A stretch of 44,500 nucleotides of DNA from Mesostigma viride (GCA_009746045.1 RPFO01000579.1:515160-559659); one strand, 5' to 3'; numbered from the stretch's first letter, positions 1-11,865 are shown. Notes: generated by a model from the sequence alone, not told the origin. Numbers and translations: made by a program.

Positions 1-2
1 AA

Positions 3-1585
3 GTGCTTAGACCTGTTATGGGTAATTCTCACCTTCCTCAAGTGTCATCTGATTTAAAGGATCCGTCCTTCTCCTCTGTTTCTTTATCTGAGCATGACCG
101 TTCTTGTGCTCAAGCTTACTTAGATGATATCCTTATTTACTCTCCTGATTTTGAAACGCACCTACGTGCTTTAAAGAAAGTATTAGAGATAATGGCTGAA
201 AATTCCTTGTGGGCTCGCCGTGCTAAAGTTGTTCTGGTAGGAGTGTACCATTTTTAGGACATGTTTTGTCAGATGCCGGGGTCGCTACCGACCCGGATAA
301 AACTAAGTCAATTCAGGAATGGCCTACCCCTACCGACGTTAAAGGTGTACGTAGTTTTCTAGGGATTGCCTCTTACTATAGGCGTTTTATCCCGCGTTTC
401 GCAACTATAGCAGCCCCTATTAATCATTTATTAAAGAAGGATATCCCCTTTGTCTGGAGTAGTGAATGTCAGTCGGCTTTTCAGTGTCTAAAATCCCTAC
501 TCCTCTCTCCTCCCGTACTCATCCTACCGGATACTACTAAACCCTTTGTGGTAGCTACAGACGCTAGTAAGGTAGCTAGGGGGCGTCCTTCTCCAGGATC
601 AGGGTCAGGGCTTACAGCCAATTGAGTATATCTCTAGGACAATGCTCCCTGCGGAGCGTAACTATCCCGTACACCAGCAGGAACTCTTAGCGGTGGTGTA
701 TTGTTGCCACGCGTGGCAGCACTTTCTTAAAGGTGCTCAATTTGATGTCTGCCTGAATGAACCCTGTGAGATAGATCCTTATAGATTAGTTATTCAAACG
801 GATCACCGTCCCCTTTCCCATCTTCTCTCCCAACCCAACCTTACCCCTCGTCAAGCGCGCTGGATGGAGTTTTTAGCACAGTTTTCCCCTTTTAAACTTC
901 AGTATGTTCATGGTGTAGATAACATAGTACCAGATGCACTCTCCCGTCGCGCAGATTACTCCTTTTTCGAGGACCTGGATGTTCTCAATACTACTCTAGT
1001 TCCTACTACTATGGGTGTAACCCCTTATGGTGAACTACCTGATGATGAATCCTCTGCCTATCTCTTTCATACTGCTGTTCGCATGCCTGATCTCCTTTCT
1101 CACGTAGGACTCTCTCTCCCGTGTGAGGCCCTTCCTGTGGTCTCGGTGGGGGGGGAGGGGAAAAATAAAATTTCCATACCGCTTAGCCATATAGCGACTA
1201 GGTCAGGAAAGTCTTATGATAACATAGTCCCTCTAGGACCTCCCCTTCTCTTTGGCAAGGCGGTAGGAGACCTCTTTAAACCTGTTCTGGATACCTCTGT
1301 AGCGATGCCTACCTCTGATCTTGAACGCCTTATTAGTAGATTTACGGCCACTGAGCCGGAAGCTTTAGCTGCCATTGCAGCCCTTCCCCAACAATTAGGC
1401 AAGCACCCTTGTAAATTTGTAGGTGGGTTTTTATATGTGCAAATAGCGATTCTCCCCCTCAATGGCGCCTGTATGTCCCTCCTATCTGTCGCTCCTCCTT
1501 GCTCTTTGAGTTGCATGACTTAGCTGCTCATCAGGGTGGTAAACGGGTACGGGACCTAGTAGCCCGCTCTTACTACTGGAGGTGT
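3..1585 (+). pseudogene. Ty3/gypsy pol remnant: RT, RNase H, start of integrase
   Basis: The catalytic reverse transcriptase motif YLDD is at 117-128. The RT thumb/connection hallmark TDPDKTKSIQEWPTPT and FLGIASYYRRFI follows near 285-400. RNase H residues follow: VATDASK near 550, then TDHRPLSHLL and the tail motif PDALSRR near 940. An integrase zinc-binding start (ELHDLAAHQGGK then YYW) lies at about 1505-1578. The reading frame changes at least three times (near 240, 575 and 1445), with conserved residues resuming in another frame each time. This is therefore a decayed copy, not a working polyprotein. After the YYW motif homology stops at about 1585 and the DDE core is absent. RT N-terminal to the YLDD box is not canonical. 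Confidence 0.85.
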
Positions 1586-3532
1586 TCCCCTGGCTTCCGG
1601 GCGAGGGCGAGGCAGATATAGATGACAACCCCTGTGACCTCCTACGGGCGGTCGAGTTCATGGAGATCGCGGACCAGACAGCGGGAGTAGCATTTGGCGA
1701 CCCTTCCCCTACGGACGCACCAGTCGAGGCACAGTACACGCCAGAGTATTCGGCCTCCCCTGCAGCGTCCTCCTCCTCAGTGTCGGCTCCTTCCCCTGTC
1801 CCGTCTTCACCACGGTCGACCCGGCGCGCGTCGGTGGAGCCTACCCTTTGGGCTCGGATCGTGAGCCTGATCCTCTCTCGGCGACTGTTTCTGCGATGCA
1901 GGCACAGATCCAGTCCCTGACCGCGGCTTTCGGGGCCTTCATGGCGGCCCAGGCGCATGCTCCAGCCACGCCAGGTGGGGTGTCTTTGTATCTGTGCCCC
2001 CTTCCCCTTCGGTTGCCTCGGCGCCTACGGTTTCGCCCGCGCTGTGCGAGCCCTCGGTAGCTGCGGTTTCTTCTGTTGCTGCGGCTCCTACGCCTCCGGC
2101 TGTCTCTGCGCCTGCTACCGACGTACCTGCGCCTCTGCGCGAGTCTTCCGCCCCAGCGGCCGCGCCCGCCGTCGTCGCTTCCGGGCCCCCCACAGCGCCA
2201 GCGCCGCCATCGCGGGGTTTCTTTAGCGACCCGGGCGGTCTTCCCAGGCTTTGGGAGGGTGGTCCTCCGCAGAGGATTCCGGTGCCCGACTGGAGCTTGG
2301 ATGGTAACCAGTCGTATGCCGGATTGCCTGTCCCTACGGGCCCTGTTTTCAACATGTGGCCTGGGGGTGCGCCGCCACCGGAGACCGGAGCGCCAGCTGC
2401 GGTGGCGGGTCCGTCGCGACCCCCTCCGGCAGCAGGTCCGACGCGACCTCCTGTTGTACCGGCGCCGTCTGCGTCTGTGCCGGTTCCTACCCCTGCTTCG
2501 GCCCCTGTCCCTTCGGCCCCGCGGTCTTTGGCTGCGGTTGTTCGGGCCAGCGGCCTGATCCCGCGCCACCCGCGCTGCTGATTCCCTCCGGGAGTTGTCC
2601 GAGGGCGATCAGGATCGGGTCCCTTCTGTGGTGCATGCGACGCCGGAGTCGCGCGACACGCCTGTCCTTGGGTACGGTATGTCTGCGCACGCCTGCCGAC
2701 AGTGTGACCTGCCGCGCGCCTCCGCCGAGCTTGCCATTTCGCCCATGTCCTCGGGTTCTCCCAGGTGTGTCGGGCGCCGCGGGACCGTGGCCTACCCATT
2801 GAGACTGATCGGCCTCCTTTCGATATGGTTATTGTAGCTGATCCTGTGTTCCAGGGCGAGATCCTGGTTCGGCGCGTTCTGTATCGCTGGGCTAGGCGTC
2901 ACAATGACTTGGACACCTACGGTGGGTTCCAGTGGGCTTACCCTCCGCCTCTGGGCATTATGGCCTCAGATGCCCTTACGGTAGAGTTTCCTGTGGTGCC
3001 GGGTGCTACGTACAGCACGGTTCTCCAGCCCATCCTAGAGTGGGATGCCCGTCGTCCAGCGCCCATCCCGGGCCAGGGTCTGGACTCCCGTGGCCATCCT
3101 CCTCCTCGGGCTAGCGACTACCTCGAGACGTTCGGGTCGCGACAGTGTGCCCGTCGGTGGCGCTTCCGTGAGGTTCGGCACATCCGGATGTGGCCGTCTG
3201 ACGTGGAGCCCCTGGTAGATCTGTTCTTCCCGACGGGTTTGCGCTCTCGGATCCGGTATCATCGCCTACTCCTGCGGGCTCTCTGCTTGATCGCGGTAGA
3301 GCCTTTCCTACGCCTCTTTGCCTGTGGTTTCCTGGACTGGGCCCGTGGCCAGGTCGTTCTTACGCAGCATAGGTATTACTGGGCCTTTCTGGGTCTTTTT
3401 CCTGATGGCGTGTGGGCCGATGTTTTCCTCACTGTAGATAGGCATGACAATGCCGATGATGTGGCCCACTACCATGCGTATCTGGATGTTCTGCTGGCCT
3501 CTCGTGGCACTTACCAGACTGATGGCAACTAG
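1582..3532 (+). pseudogene. gag-like or accessory retroelement ORF, frameshifted
   Basis: Coding-like sequence continues in shifting frames: an acidic/Ser-rich segment (1582-1845), a short coiled-coil-like segment with AMQAQIQSLTAAFGAFMAAQ (1848-1980), a long Pro/Ala-rich segment (1994-2580), then a 256-codon globular-looking segment (2765-3532). The last is rich in Trp, Arg and Tyr, includes RRVLYRWARRHNDLDTYGG, and ends in TAG. The coiled coil plus Pro-rich linker resembles retrotransposon Gag, but I see no CCHC zinc knuckle. In a canonical Ty3/gypsy element this position holds the integrase core or an env-like ORF, so its location just upstream of the polypurine tract is odd. GC content rises sharply at about 1585 compared with the pol part, which suggests a junction. 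Function is inferred only. Confidence 0.5.
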
Positions 3533-3891
3533 ATAGAGGGCCTTAGGCCCGACCTGAGGGTGTTGTCCCTCCGGTATATAGAGTCGCCCTCACGTTCTGG
3601 CCAGTTGACTGGTCGTTCTTGGTCCTTGGTACTGATTTGTTTACTCTGTGTGTCCTGCCCAGTGCCGTCCCCCCCGGCAAGGACTCTGTTCCAGGCAGTT
3701 AGGGGAACCTACCACCAGGCTTGGTGCTGGTTAACCCTACACCTCCCGGCGTGGTGGTGGAGACCGAGTTAATACGTTGGTGCTTTGTATCTTGGATGGC
3801 CTGCCGATTGTGTTGGTGTGTGCTGGGTGCATTAGGTTTCCTATCCCTTGGTTTCCTCCCTGTGCGTAGGGAGAGGGCTCCCTACCTTTGT
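3533..3891 (+). other. retroelement 3' untranslated region
   Basis: About 360 bp between the stop of the gag-like ORF and the polypurine tract. I see no coding pattern or clear motif. By position it is the internal 3' UTR of the LTR element. Confidence 0.45.
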
Positions 3892-3901
3892 GGGGGGGAG
3901 G
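3892..3901 (+). promoter_or_regulatory. polypurine tract
   Basis: A run of G and A (GGGGGGGAGG) lies directly against the TG that opens the LTR. This is the expected place for the plus-strand primer of an LTR retrotransposon. Confidence 0.75.
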
Positions 3902-4475
3902 TGTTACGTCGCGTAACTTTTGTTGTTGTTACGGACGTAAATTAGGTCCCTTGTTGCCTCAGCCATTCCGGAGCAGTTCGCTGACTTTCCTAGGCTTACG
4001 TGTAGTAAGGACCTTTTGGCCGGTCGGTACCGGGCCTTGTGACGTGGCAATTGTACAGTATGGTGGTTCGGTGCAGTCGCGCCGCGCTGCGTACTTTAGT
4101 AGTGGTCCTTTTATCCTGCGTGTGAACCTTGTGGACGTGCGTTGGTCCTGTGGGCGAGGGTCGATGTCGGCCCGAGCATACACGCCTGTCGGCGATCATT
4201 TATGCAGCAGTTGTCCTTTGTGAATGGCACTCGGCGTGTGTTAAATGAATTAACACATATAGGCTTGGGTCACGGCAGTGTAGTATTGTTTCCTTCGTAG
4301 TACCCTGGTTTTATTCGGTATATGGCGTATTATAAGGGAATGCATTGAGAAGCAGCGTCGTCGCGTCCTAGGTCTTATAGCCAATATAGCTCCTCACTCC
4401 TAGGTAGGTGCCTCATCACTAGTTTAGGTAAGGTTAGGCGAGATGTTTGGGATAGAGTCGAGCCAGGACGTAACA
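3902..4475 (+). repeat. 3' LTR, 574 bp
   Basis: It starts TGTTACG and ends CGTAACA, a perfect 7-bp terminal inverted repeat with canonical TG...CA ends. It directly follows the polypurine tract. A TATA-like stretch (TATTATAAG) lies at about 4329-4337. No second copy was seen in the window, so the 5' LTR must lie upstream of it. Confidence 0.85.
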
Positions 4476-5145
4476 CTTATATATACTGAAGTAACTCGAC
4501 TTCTCCGTCAAATCTCATCGACCGGACCGTTTCGGAACAACCCACGAACGCCACAGATGCAGATATCCAACGGTGCAAGCCGCAACGTCACGACCGACGG
4601 GGCGCCAAATCGCCAATTGCATTGTCGGTTCCTTTGTTACGAGCCATTTTACGACGTCGCGCCGCGACGCGTACCCGCGCCCTTTTCCATGTAAAATTGT
4701 CAGATGTAAAATCCGCTCCCCTTCATGACCTGGAATTCCGTCCAGAACCGTCGTGCAGTACTCCCAATGGCTATACCACTCCAATCCCTATGCGCTGTAC
4801 TACTGTTCGCTGCTCCCCGTCTGAACGCCCTGCGGTCCCCTTGCGTCCCACCAACCGACACTCCCCACAAGCACCCTCAACCCCGCCCCAACATGTGTGT
4901 GCCCCTACCCATTAGCCCATGGCCACCAACTGCCCTCATGTAGCCCACGTACCTGATCAAGTGACACCCACTTGCCCGACCACACCCCGCCACCCCACAC
5001 CTAACGCACCCGGCCATCCCCCATGCACCGACTACCAATCAATGCACACCCCGACCACCAGCCTGGGCCCGCCAAATCCCATCGGACCCCCCACGCTACC
5101 AGGCCCCCTGTAACTGACCCTCCTCCTTCACCACACATGCGTGAC
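4476..5145. other. gene-free C-rich stretch
   Basis: From about 4800 the plus strand becomes strongly C-rich with CCACC and ACCCC motifs. Open frames here are compositional. I recognise no gene or transposon. Confidence 0.5.
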
Positions 5146-5281
5146 CGACCGACCCCATACCACCCCGCCGGGCGCCGGCACACCAAAAAAACACAAACAG
5201 GGGAAGGGGGGGGGGGTTGCCCCCCCCCCCCCCCCGTTTGTGTTTTTTGGGTGTGCCGGCGGGGCGGTATGGGGTCGGTCG
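5146..5281. repeat. imperfect inverted repeat, about 60-bp arms
   Basis: The left arm starts CGACCGACCCCATACC and the right arm ends with its complement GGTATGGGGTCGGTCG. Both carry the CGCCGG, GGCACACC and AAACACAAAC blocks in mirror order. The centre is a G run followed by a C run. The left arm has a few extra bases. It could be a MITE-like foldback or simply a hairpin. No target duplication is evident. Confidence 0.8.
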
Positions 5282-6235
5282 CCAACACCCCCACCCCCAC
5301 CGACTACACAACAACGTGACACCCGCACCCGTGCCAACCGACAGTACCTGCTGCCGTCCACACCCACCCTATTGACCCCTGCCCCCAGCCCCACCACCAC
5401 GCAAACCGACCCTCAACCCCAACAAACCCTGTGAGCCCCTACCTTGATGACAACCACTTCTCAGTGTCCACCCACGGCACCCGGCCCACCAACCCAGCCT
5501 CCCCCCACCCTTCTACATGTGACATACTCCGCCGTGCACCAGCACATCGCCCAAGACCCTGGACCTTGCCCCACCCAGCCCCTTCCCCGCAGGTGTGCCA
5601 GGCTGGCCGGCCGACTACTGGCGAGCGGCCACGAGCGTCTGCGGGGCCACATTGCCGGCCAGCCGGACCGCAGTCTCAGCGCCAACTACGCGCCGCCCAT
5701 GCTCCGCTGAGTTCCTTGGTGTCGTCTCACACACTCTGGCTCTCAGATCCTTGGCGGAACATCGTTTGCTAGGAATCACCACGCTGTTGTTGTACCAACG
5801 CGGGTGTCTCCAATGATGCAACCGTACATGTCCCCGCTGAGTATCTTTGGTTCTTGTCTGTTTGTGATGGCGTGCTGTTCAGTGTCCTGGCCCTCGGCCT
5901 TCTCAAATCTCTGCTGCCCATGTGCGGCGTGGGCCACAACAACAACGACAACTCTAATCCCAGATATATCGCTGGAGGTATTCCTCAAGATTGTCCGTGG
6001 TTCCGCTTACAGCACTGTATAATTTCCTCAAGATTCCTTAATCTCCGCATGCCTCTTTCCAACTCCAACTCCATGAACTTGGAGCAATTCTTCACGGGCT
6101 AGTTCATTGTCAGGACTGAGGAGTTGCGTAGATGAAGATTATTGTAGGTATATAACTACTACTTACTTTTTTAAAAGGGGGAATTGTTCAAGTAAAAGGA
6201 GAGCGAAAACAAAAAGGAGAAGGTACAGATGAGAG
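5282..6235. other. gene-free stretch
   Basis: C-rich DNA to about 5700, then balanced composition. No protein family, RNA or mobile-element signature was recognised. Short open frames overlap on both strands without codon bias. Confidence 0.45.
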
Positions 6236-6350
6236 AACCTAGCCAGCACAAGCAAGCACAAGGCAAACACAAGGTCTGAAACACTACATCAGCGAGCACA
6301 AGCAACCACAAGGCAAACACATGAGCAAGCACAAGGCAGCACAAGTAAAT
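6236..6350. repeat. degenerate tandem repeat, AGCACAAGGCAAACAC type
   Basis: Units built from AGCACAAG and GGCAAACACA recur five or more times with small changes across about 110 bp. Low-complexity, noncoding. Confidence 0.6.
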
Positions 6351-6596
6351 TCATAAACACTCGGATAGTTAACAAAACTTGTAATGTAATCCCCGTCTTT
6401 ATATAAGGAACTTGAAGAGCCGAAGGAAGGGTTTACCACGTGGGCATAAATCCTCAAAGAGTGTAAGAGACAGGTGGGATGGATGGTGGGGGTACCGGAT
6501 GGTTAAGCTAGTGGTGCGATGCAACGGAGGCACGTGCTTCCGATTACACATCTGCAAGATGCGCTGAGCCGCACATGATTGACTGATGAACGTACA

Positions 6597-6815
6597 GACG
6601 GACGGACGGACGGACAGACGGACGGACGGACGGACGGACGGACGGACGGACGGACGGACGGACGGACGGACGGACGGATGGACGGAATGAATGAATGAAT
6701 GAATGAATGAACGAATGAATGAACGAATGAACGAATTTACGCATTTGAACGAATGAATGAATGAACGAGTCAACGAATGAACGAATGAACGAATGAACGA
6801 ATGAACGAATGAACA
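6597..6815. repeat. (GACG)n then (AATG/AACG)n microsatellites
   Basis: A nearly pure GACG array (about 6597-6686) changes directly into AATG units with interspersed AACG (about 6687-6815). The open frames across it are repeat translations. Confidence 0.95.
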
Positions 6816-6839
6816 TCAATGATCCGAAGGACGAATGGA

Positions 6840-7260
6840 AGGTCTAGCGTGTGGGGTGGTACAAATGCCGACGCTGCTGCCCAAATCGCCGTGTTTGCCA
6901 AACTGCGTCGCACGCCAAACCCCATTCTGGGGGCCAACGCTAACATAACCTTGTGGCAGCGCACTTTGTGGATAATCAATAATACTATCAGGCCTCCCAG
7001 ATGGGTGATAAATCAAGGCCCCCGGGTGTGCGCCCGGTGTCCCTGCGGTACGGCACCTGTCCCTACATAATACATATCCGCCTATCCTTCGGTAAGTTCA
7101 ACGGTGACGACCTTGGCGCACGCGGCCAGGGGTGAGTCCAGGTGAGGAGATAACGCCCGGGCTGGACGCGCTTGGCGCCAGCTAAACTATCCGATGTGTC
7201 CACCTGGTCTGTGTGGTCGCGAGCAGAGCATAGGTGGTTGAGTAGCATTTGCCTAAACAG
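6840..7260 (-). pseudogene. LINE 3' fragment related to the element at 41112-44500
   Basis: On the minus strand, residues DQVDTSD, LAGAK, QPGRYLLTW correspond to DQVDTSDRLAGTK and QPGRYVLTW in the C-terminal part (about residues 1014-1037) of the LINE ORF at the right end of the window. DNA similarity is plain around 7120-7215, including a shared CCAGGTGAGGA block. Flanking minus-strand sequence continues without a usable frame. This is a truncated, diverged relative in the same orientation as the large copy. Confidence 0.7.
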
Positions 7261-7300
7261 AATGATTGCGACGCTCTGGATGCAAAGGGTTGTAATCATG

Positions 7301-7880
7301 TATAAAACTTGAAGATAATCCTAGCCGCCTGCATGACCTGCAGACGCAAACAAGTCCAGAAGTATGAGCGAGCAAGCATCACATCAGACCAAGGTTAAGC
7401 CAACAGAGTGTATTGTTCTTTTATTGACTGCAGATTAAGACCTCCCAATGAAAACATTTATCATATATGAAAGCCTACGCCCTGTTAATATCTACTAAAG
7501 CTGGGTTGTCACCTATGTGATCATTGTGGTGGATTAAACCTTTCGAGTGATGAGAAACTGTGCATCCCAGGTTGGAAAACAGCGCCACCCTTGAGGCCTT
7601 GACCATTCGCATGAGCATAATGAGAACAGGGAGGAGCTGACACCAACGGGGCCATTGAGTATCGAAGCGCTCACGTGCACCCGTTTAGTTAGTTAGCAAT
7701 GGCTCTTGCATGCCAGGTGCTTCAGTTTCCATTAGCCAGTCTTGAGATGTTAGTTAGTGACCATACTTCTGCAGTAGCACCGCAATAAATGATTTTGAGA
7801 TATGGAACCGCATATGACACCCCAGGATAGCTTGTGTGGGTGGTGACAATCCTAAGGACTTTGGCAACATCACAGCGCAA
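7301..7880. other. gene-free stretch
   Basis: No gene, repeat array or mobile-element motif was recognised. Composition is mixed with frequent stops in all frames. Confidence 0.45.
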
Positions 7881-7885
7881 TGGTA

Positions 7886-8760
7886 ACGCTTGCGACACTC
7901 AAGGAAAAATGATGGTGACCATTAGGCAGTACAGGACAATGTGACAGCCACTGAAGGGAACGAGGTGGCAAATTTGGAATTCGGGGCCTGGTGTAGGGAT
8001 GCAAAATGTTGCCATACCGCAGCTGGCACGATCAGCTGTTTCAGCCTTTTTTAGTAGACAATGTCTGCCCACCCGATACAGTATACAACAGCCTGTGTGC
8101 CTTGATGTCCAAGAGCAGGCCAGGAGAAAAGGAGCTCGGTATGAGACTCAGTAGTACTGTGCTAGGAACCTGCGATATGATTCAGGCTTGGGTATAGGTT
8201 GAGAAATGTGGATATCTGCATCTTTGAAATGGAGTATGGTATTGTATTCAGTACTAGCAACCTGTGATTGTATTTGGGTTTGCGTACAGGTTGAGAAATG
8301 CAGATACCTGCACCGGTAAAACCTCAGGCTGGAGCCTAACCAGTAAGTTAAACCGACTCACACGGTTCACATGCAACACTCGAGAAAAAATGACGGTGAC
8401 CATTAGGCGGTATAGACCGATGTGACGACCACAAGGGAAAAAGAGACGCGAGAAAAACAATCTGGAAATTGAGCACTGATGTAGGGATGAAAAACTATGC
8501 TACGCTAGCTGGCAAGATGCGGTGTCCCTTTCAAGCAATGTCTGTCTACAAACCTGTTGAAGGACAGCGTGTGCGCCAAAATGTCAAAGAGCAACCGAGC
8601 CGGGAGCAATGGAGTAGTGTTGTATTACATATACATACGAGTAACCTCTGGTAGTTACAATGCAGGTTTGGCCCGGATACCTGTACAGACTGTACAACCC
8701 CAGTCTGGACCCTGGGGGTTTTACATAACTGAGGGGTGTCACATGAAACACACTGACCTC
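7886..8760. repeat. diverged tandem duplication, unit about 370-490 bp
   Basis: The block around 7895-8000 (GACACTCAAGGAAAAATGATGG, GTGACCATTAGGCAGTACAG, then TGTAGGGATG) recurs around 8378-8495 as ACTCGAGAAAAAATGACGG, GTGACCATTAGGCGGTATAG and TGTAGGGATG. The GGTTGAGAAATG motif preceding each CTGCA-C is also repeated (8198 and 8290), with a weaker third copy near 8665. It is noncoding and of unknown origin. Confidence 0.7.
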
Positions 8761-9220
8761 GAACCACAAAGCCGCAAGTGGAGCAAGTTCGCGGTCTCAC
8801 CCCCCTGCATGCGAACGCATTTATAAAAAGAAATGGAAGGAGCATGCATATGGCCGATGGCATTTGAATGGAAGTGGGTGGAATGGAGGGGAGATGGAGG
8901 CGGGGACTGAGGAGGACGGGGTTAGAAACAGTCCAAAACAACCGTGCCGAGCATAAGCGCTTGGCATCACGAGGCTGCCTGAAGGCAAGATGCGGCCTGG
9001 GTCTGCAAAGGCCTTGCATGGTAATCAATTTCACAGTTTTGACGCCCGCATCCTGCTCGAACAAGATTCCAGGCATCCTGCAGTATCAATCCTTTCAGTT
9101 CAGCTCAGAATAGAGTCACTTTGGTGCGAGCTACCATCATACGTCGGTAATCCAGGCTTCGCACAGACAGGCATAGCTCGGCGAACTAAGGATGCCGCCC
9201 CAGCTGTACACACTTCCGTT
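8761..9220. other. gene-free stretch
   Basis: Open frames exist on both strands, including a long minus-strand one, but none has recognisable domains, a plausible start context or exon signals. I treat them as chance. Confidence 0.4.
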
Positions 9221-9224
9221 ATCC

Positions 9225-9600
9225 GTTATGGTACCAAACTATTTCACTCTTATTTGGTTGATATTCCGGTTACGAGGTGCTGGCTTGTGGAGGTCCAGAG
9301 TGCAGCCGTGGTCAACCAGGAGTCTTTGGCCGGCTTGCGCCGGCATGACCCAGTGGGTAGTACTCCTAATCACATCCGCCCCCGCGGGGCTAGCACTTAG
9401 ATTCGATCCACTGGTTCGTATAGGAGAATTTTGGACACACTTGCACCGCTCTTCGGTAAAGCGCTTTTTCGCAGTTGGGCTATCGCTTGGGATGCCTTCG
9501 GATCAGGAGACCCGTATAGCCGCGAAATCATGCAAGAGGTCCTGAGTTCGAATCCGGTATGGTGCCAAACTATTTCACTTGTAACTTATCTATTTCCCGC
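9225..9600 (+). repeat. tRNA-like / SINE-like segment with a 20-25 bp direct repeat
   Basis: The motif GTATGGTRCCAAACTATTTC occurs at about 9227 and again at about 9559. Immediately before the second copy is GAGGTCCTGAGTTCGAATCC (9536-9555), which resembles a tRNA T-arm and RNA polymerase III B box. A weaker A-box-like GCAGTTGGGCTATCGC lies about 65 bp upstream. The T-stem does not pair properly and no acceptor stem closes, so this is not a functional tRNA. A tRNA-derived SINE relic is the best guess. Confidence 0.3.
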
Positions 9601-11640
9601 GAACCCTTGTGCTTTGCAGTCCTCCGCGGACGTGCGCACGCTCTTGCCTGCTCAATTAGCGAGCGTCTAAGCCCTGCCACGCAGTTTTCACGGTCCATCT
9701 GGGCAGGTTGGCTGCCCAGATGGGAACGCAAAAAACTGTACTGTAAGGATCACTAGATTCATGCGCAGGCATGAGTGCGCGCAGCGGCACTTATGATTTC
9801 ACCAGGGTTTGGGGGTATCAGCCACGGCACTCTTAGTGCATAACGTCCAACATCAGCAAACACTGACGTCTGCTTCTGCAGCAAGGCAGAACGTTTTCAG
9901 GATCGTGGTCGTTACGAGCATTTTGAGATTAAGAAGAGCGCCTCAAGGTCACAAACCATCACCGTCGCGCTTCACCTTCAGCCGCACCCTGTCACGATCC
10001 CTGCCATCGAAATCTTATTGTCTATCTTGTACAGGACTGTCAGTGACAAGCCGGATCAGATAGGGGTGGAAGGTGCATCTACGAGCAGCAGTAGCGACAT
10101 ATTAGAAACCTTGGGTGCAGCAGGACAGCAGCTGAATGGGAAGCGCAATACCAGCATTGTGGGTCGATAGATGCCCAGAAAACAGTTCAACAAGTGCAGC
10201 TGGAAGCACAGGGAGTGAAGAGCGAAACGTTATCATGATGCAAAACCATCAATGATATCACATGACGTGCTCCGTGTTGCTCCCCCATGGTGATGAAACA
10301 GAAATATCATGAAGTACTATCCAAGAGCTACTCCTATACGCGATAAGGGGCGGCAGGTCCAGGAAGATACTATTGCTGATGCAACTTTGACCACTCCCTA
10401 GCGCGGCTCGCAGCGTCTCAGAAAAGGGCAGGTTTCAGGAACTCCCAGTTCGGTTCATGGTTGGGAACTACTAGCAGTGGGCCTAGTCCTGCACTCACCT
10501 GAGTGTACAGTTTGGGCAAAGCAACCAGCCGGCTTCTTGGGCCCGCTCCAAGAACTGCGGTTGCAAGCGCGCATGCACCAGGCAACTTAGGTTCAGAATT
10601 CGTGAATGAAGCAACAACCACACATAGTCGGTGGATCTTTCGAGAAAACAAATCGAAAGGTCAACACTTCACCAGGCTCAGCCCCTACCCCAGCCATGCA
10701 GTGCATGGGGGTTACAGCGGTAAGGTATTACTGACATGCATTTGCGATGTTTAGCAGTTGTTCAAAGCCCAAGTGGCATCACATGGTGCCAAGAAGGGCA
10801 CCTGCTAAAAAATCTTAACTTCATAAGCCTGCCCGCTTCTTTTAGAAACATGTTCTCCATGAAATATCCGGAGCCGTGAGACTATGCGCATGGGCCGGAC
10901 ATCATTGGAAGGATCTGCACCGCGAAAATCGATGAAGCATTGCCATATAATGCGAAAATTCCGACTAATACTTCAAGCCAATGGAGGCAAAAGGTGGAAA
11001 GGGAGACAGCATTGCATAGGGAAACTGCTACGAATACAACAACGATACTGCCATCCAGAATAGGCTACAGGGCATCATGCATAGGGGTGAACACCACAAG
11101 CGGCATAAAATCTGACATTTTGGGCGTCATGCCAGTTCTTGTGCTAGAATCCTGTCGCAGCAGTGCCCTCACGGGCAGATGGTTTGCATGGCGCTGCAAA
11201 GTGGGCACATGCGTAGTGTTTCTACGCTAGTTTCTTTTCTATTGCGTTGTTTGGTAATTGCCTTGGGAAGTTGTTTTAAACTAACATTCTCAATGAATAT
11301 CTATTTAGCGTTCAGCTCGGACCTGCTCCTCCTATTGGTGGCAGCGGCTGTCCCTTGCCTTGACTAGGACTGTTGCGGACTTGTTATTCCGCCAAACCCG
11401 AGCTGACTTTCTTGCCACCCAAGCTTCCTAGATCATTCAATAAATGTAGTGGGCAGTGGCAGGTTGCCGCCCTTTTGGTCGGGTAGTTCATGTGTAGCCT
11501 GTGCATTAGTTGTGTGCCATTGCTTCGGCTGGCTCGAACTTCCATGTTTCTGACGATACACACATATGTATTGTTGTACGTTGTGTTGGCTCCATCCTTG
11601 CCTGCCAGTCATTATTTTCTTTAGGACTCTTCCTCTTCTT
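9601..11640. other. gene-free stretch of about 2 kb
   Basis: Scattered short open frames only. I found no conserved motif, cassette exon, transposon end or RNA gene. Confidence 0.4.
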
Positions 11641-11642
11641 GG

Positions 11643-11710
11643 GCCTTTCCTTATGTTGTATGCCCATCTCACCTCCCTAATTAACCAATGAATACATATA
11701 GTAGTATAAC
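11643..11710 (+). repeat. dispersed repeat, copy 1
   Basis: CCTTATGTTGTATGCCCATC followed by TCACCTCC and then an AATGAATA-rich tail. Close copies occur at about 22619-22690 and 32430-32500 in the same orientation. Confidence 0.65.
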
Positions 11711-11865
11711 TATAGCAGCAAGGGATGCAGACACAAACGGCAAGTCACGATAATGTTCCCATAACTAATAATACTAGCACATATTCATTTCCTATTCCCT
11801 GCGCACCCAGAGGCTGTTACCAGGCGCTGTCGCAGTCCCTCAGATATTTTTCTCTGTGTTTTCCT

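Larger units (their letters stand above)
1..4475 (+). mobile_element. Ty3/gypsy-like LTR retrotransposon, 5' part outside the window
   Basis: The stretch carries, in order, the end of a reverse transcriptase, RNase H, the start of an integrase zinc-binding region, a gag-like second coding region, a polypurine tract and a 3' LTR. Order and strand are consistent up to the integrase stump. After that the canonical integrase core is missing and replaced by a proline-rich, GC-rich coding stretch. The 5' LTR, primer-binding site and protease lie outside the window, so age from LTR divergence and the target-site duplication cannot be judged. Several frameshifts show that this copy is not autonomous. 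Confidence 0.85.

Noticed and set aside
1841-2799. Long minus-strand Arg- and Gly-rich open frames
   Set aside because: They are shadows of the GC-rich gag-like region. The plus strand has the retroelement context and plausible protein composition.
8546-9076. 176-codon minus-strand open frame
   Set aside because: No domain, no exon signals, and overlapping open frames on the plus strand. Nothing supports coding.
9465-9575. Functional tRNA gene
   Set aside because: The T-loop motif is present, but the T-stem does not pair and no acceptor or anticodon stem can be drawn.
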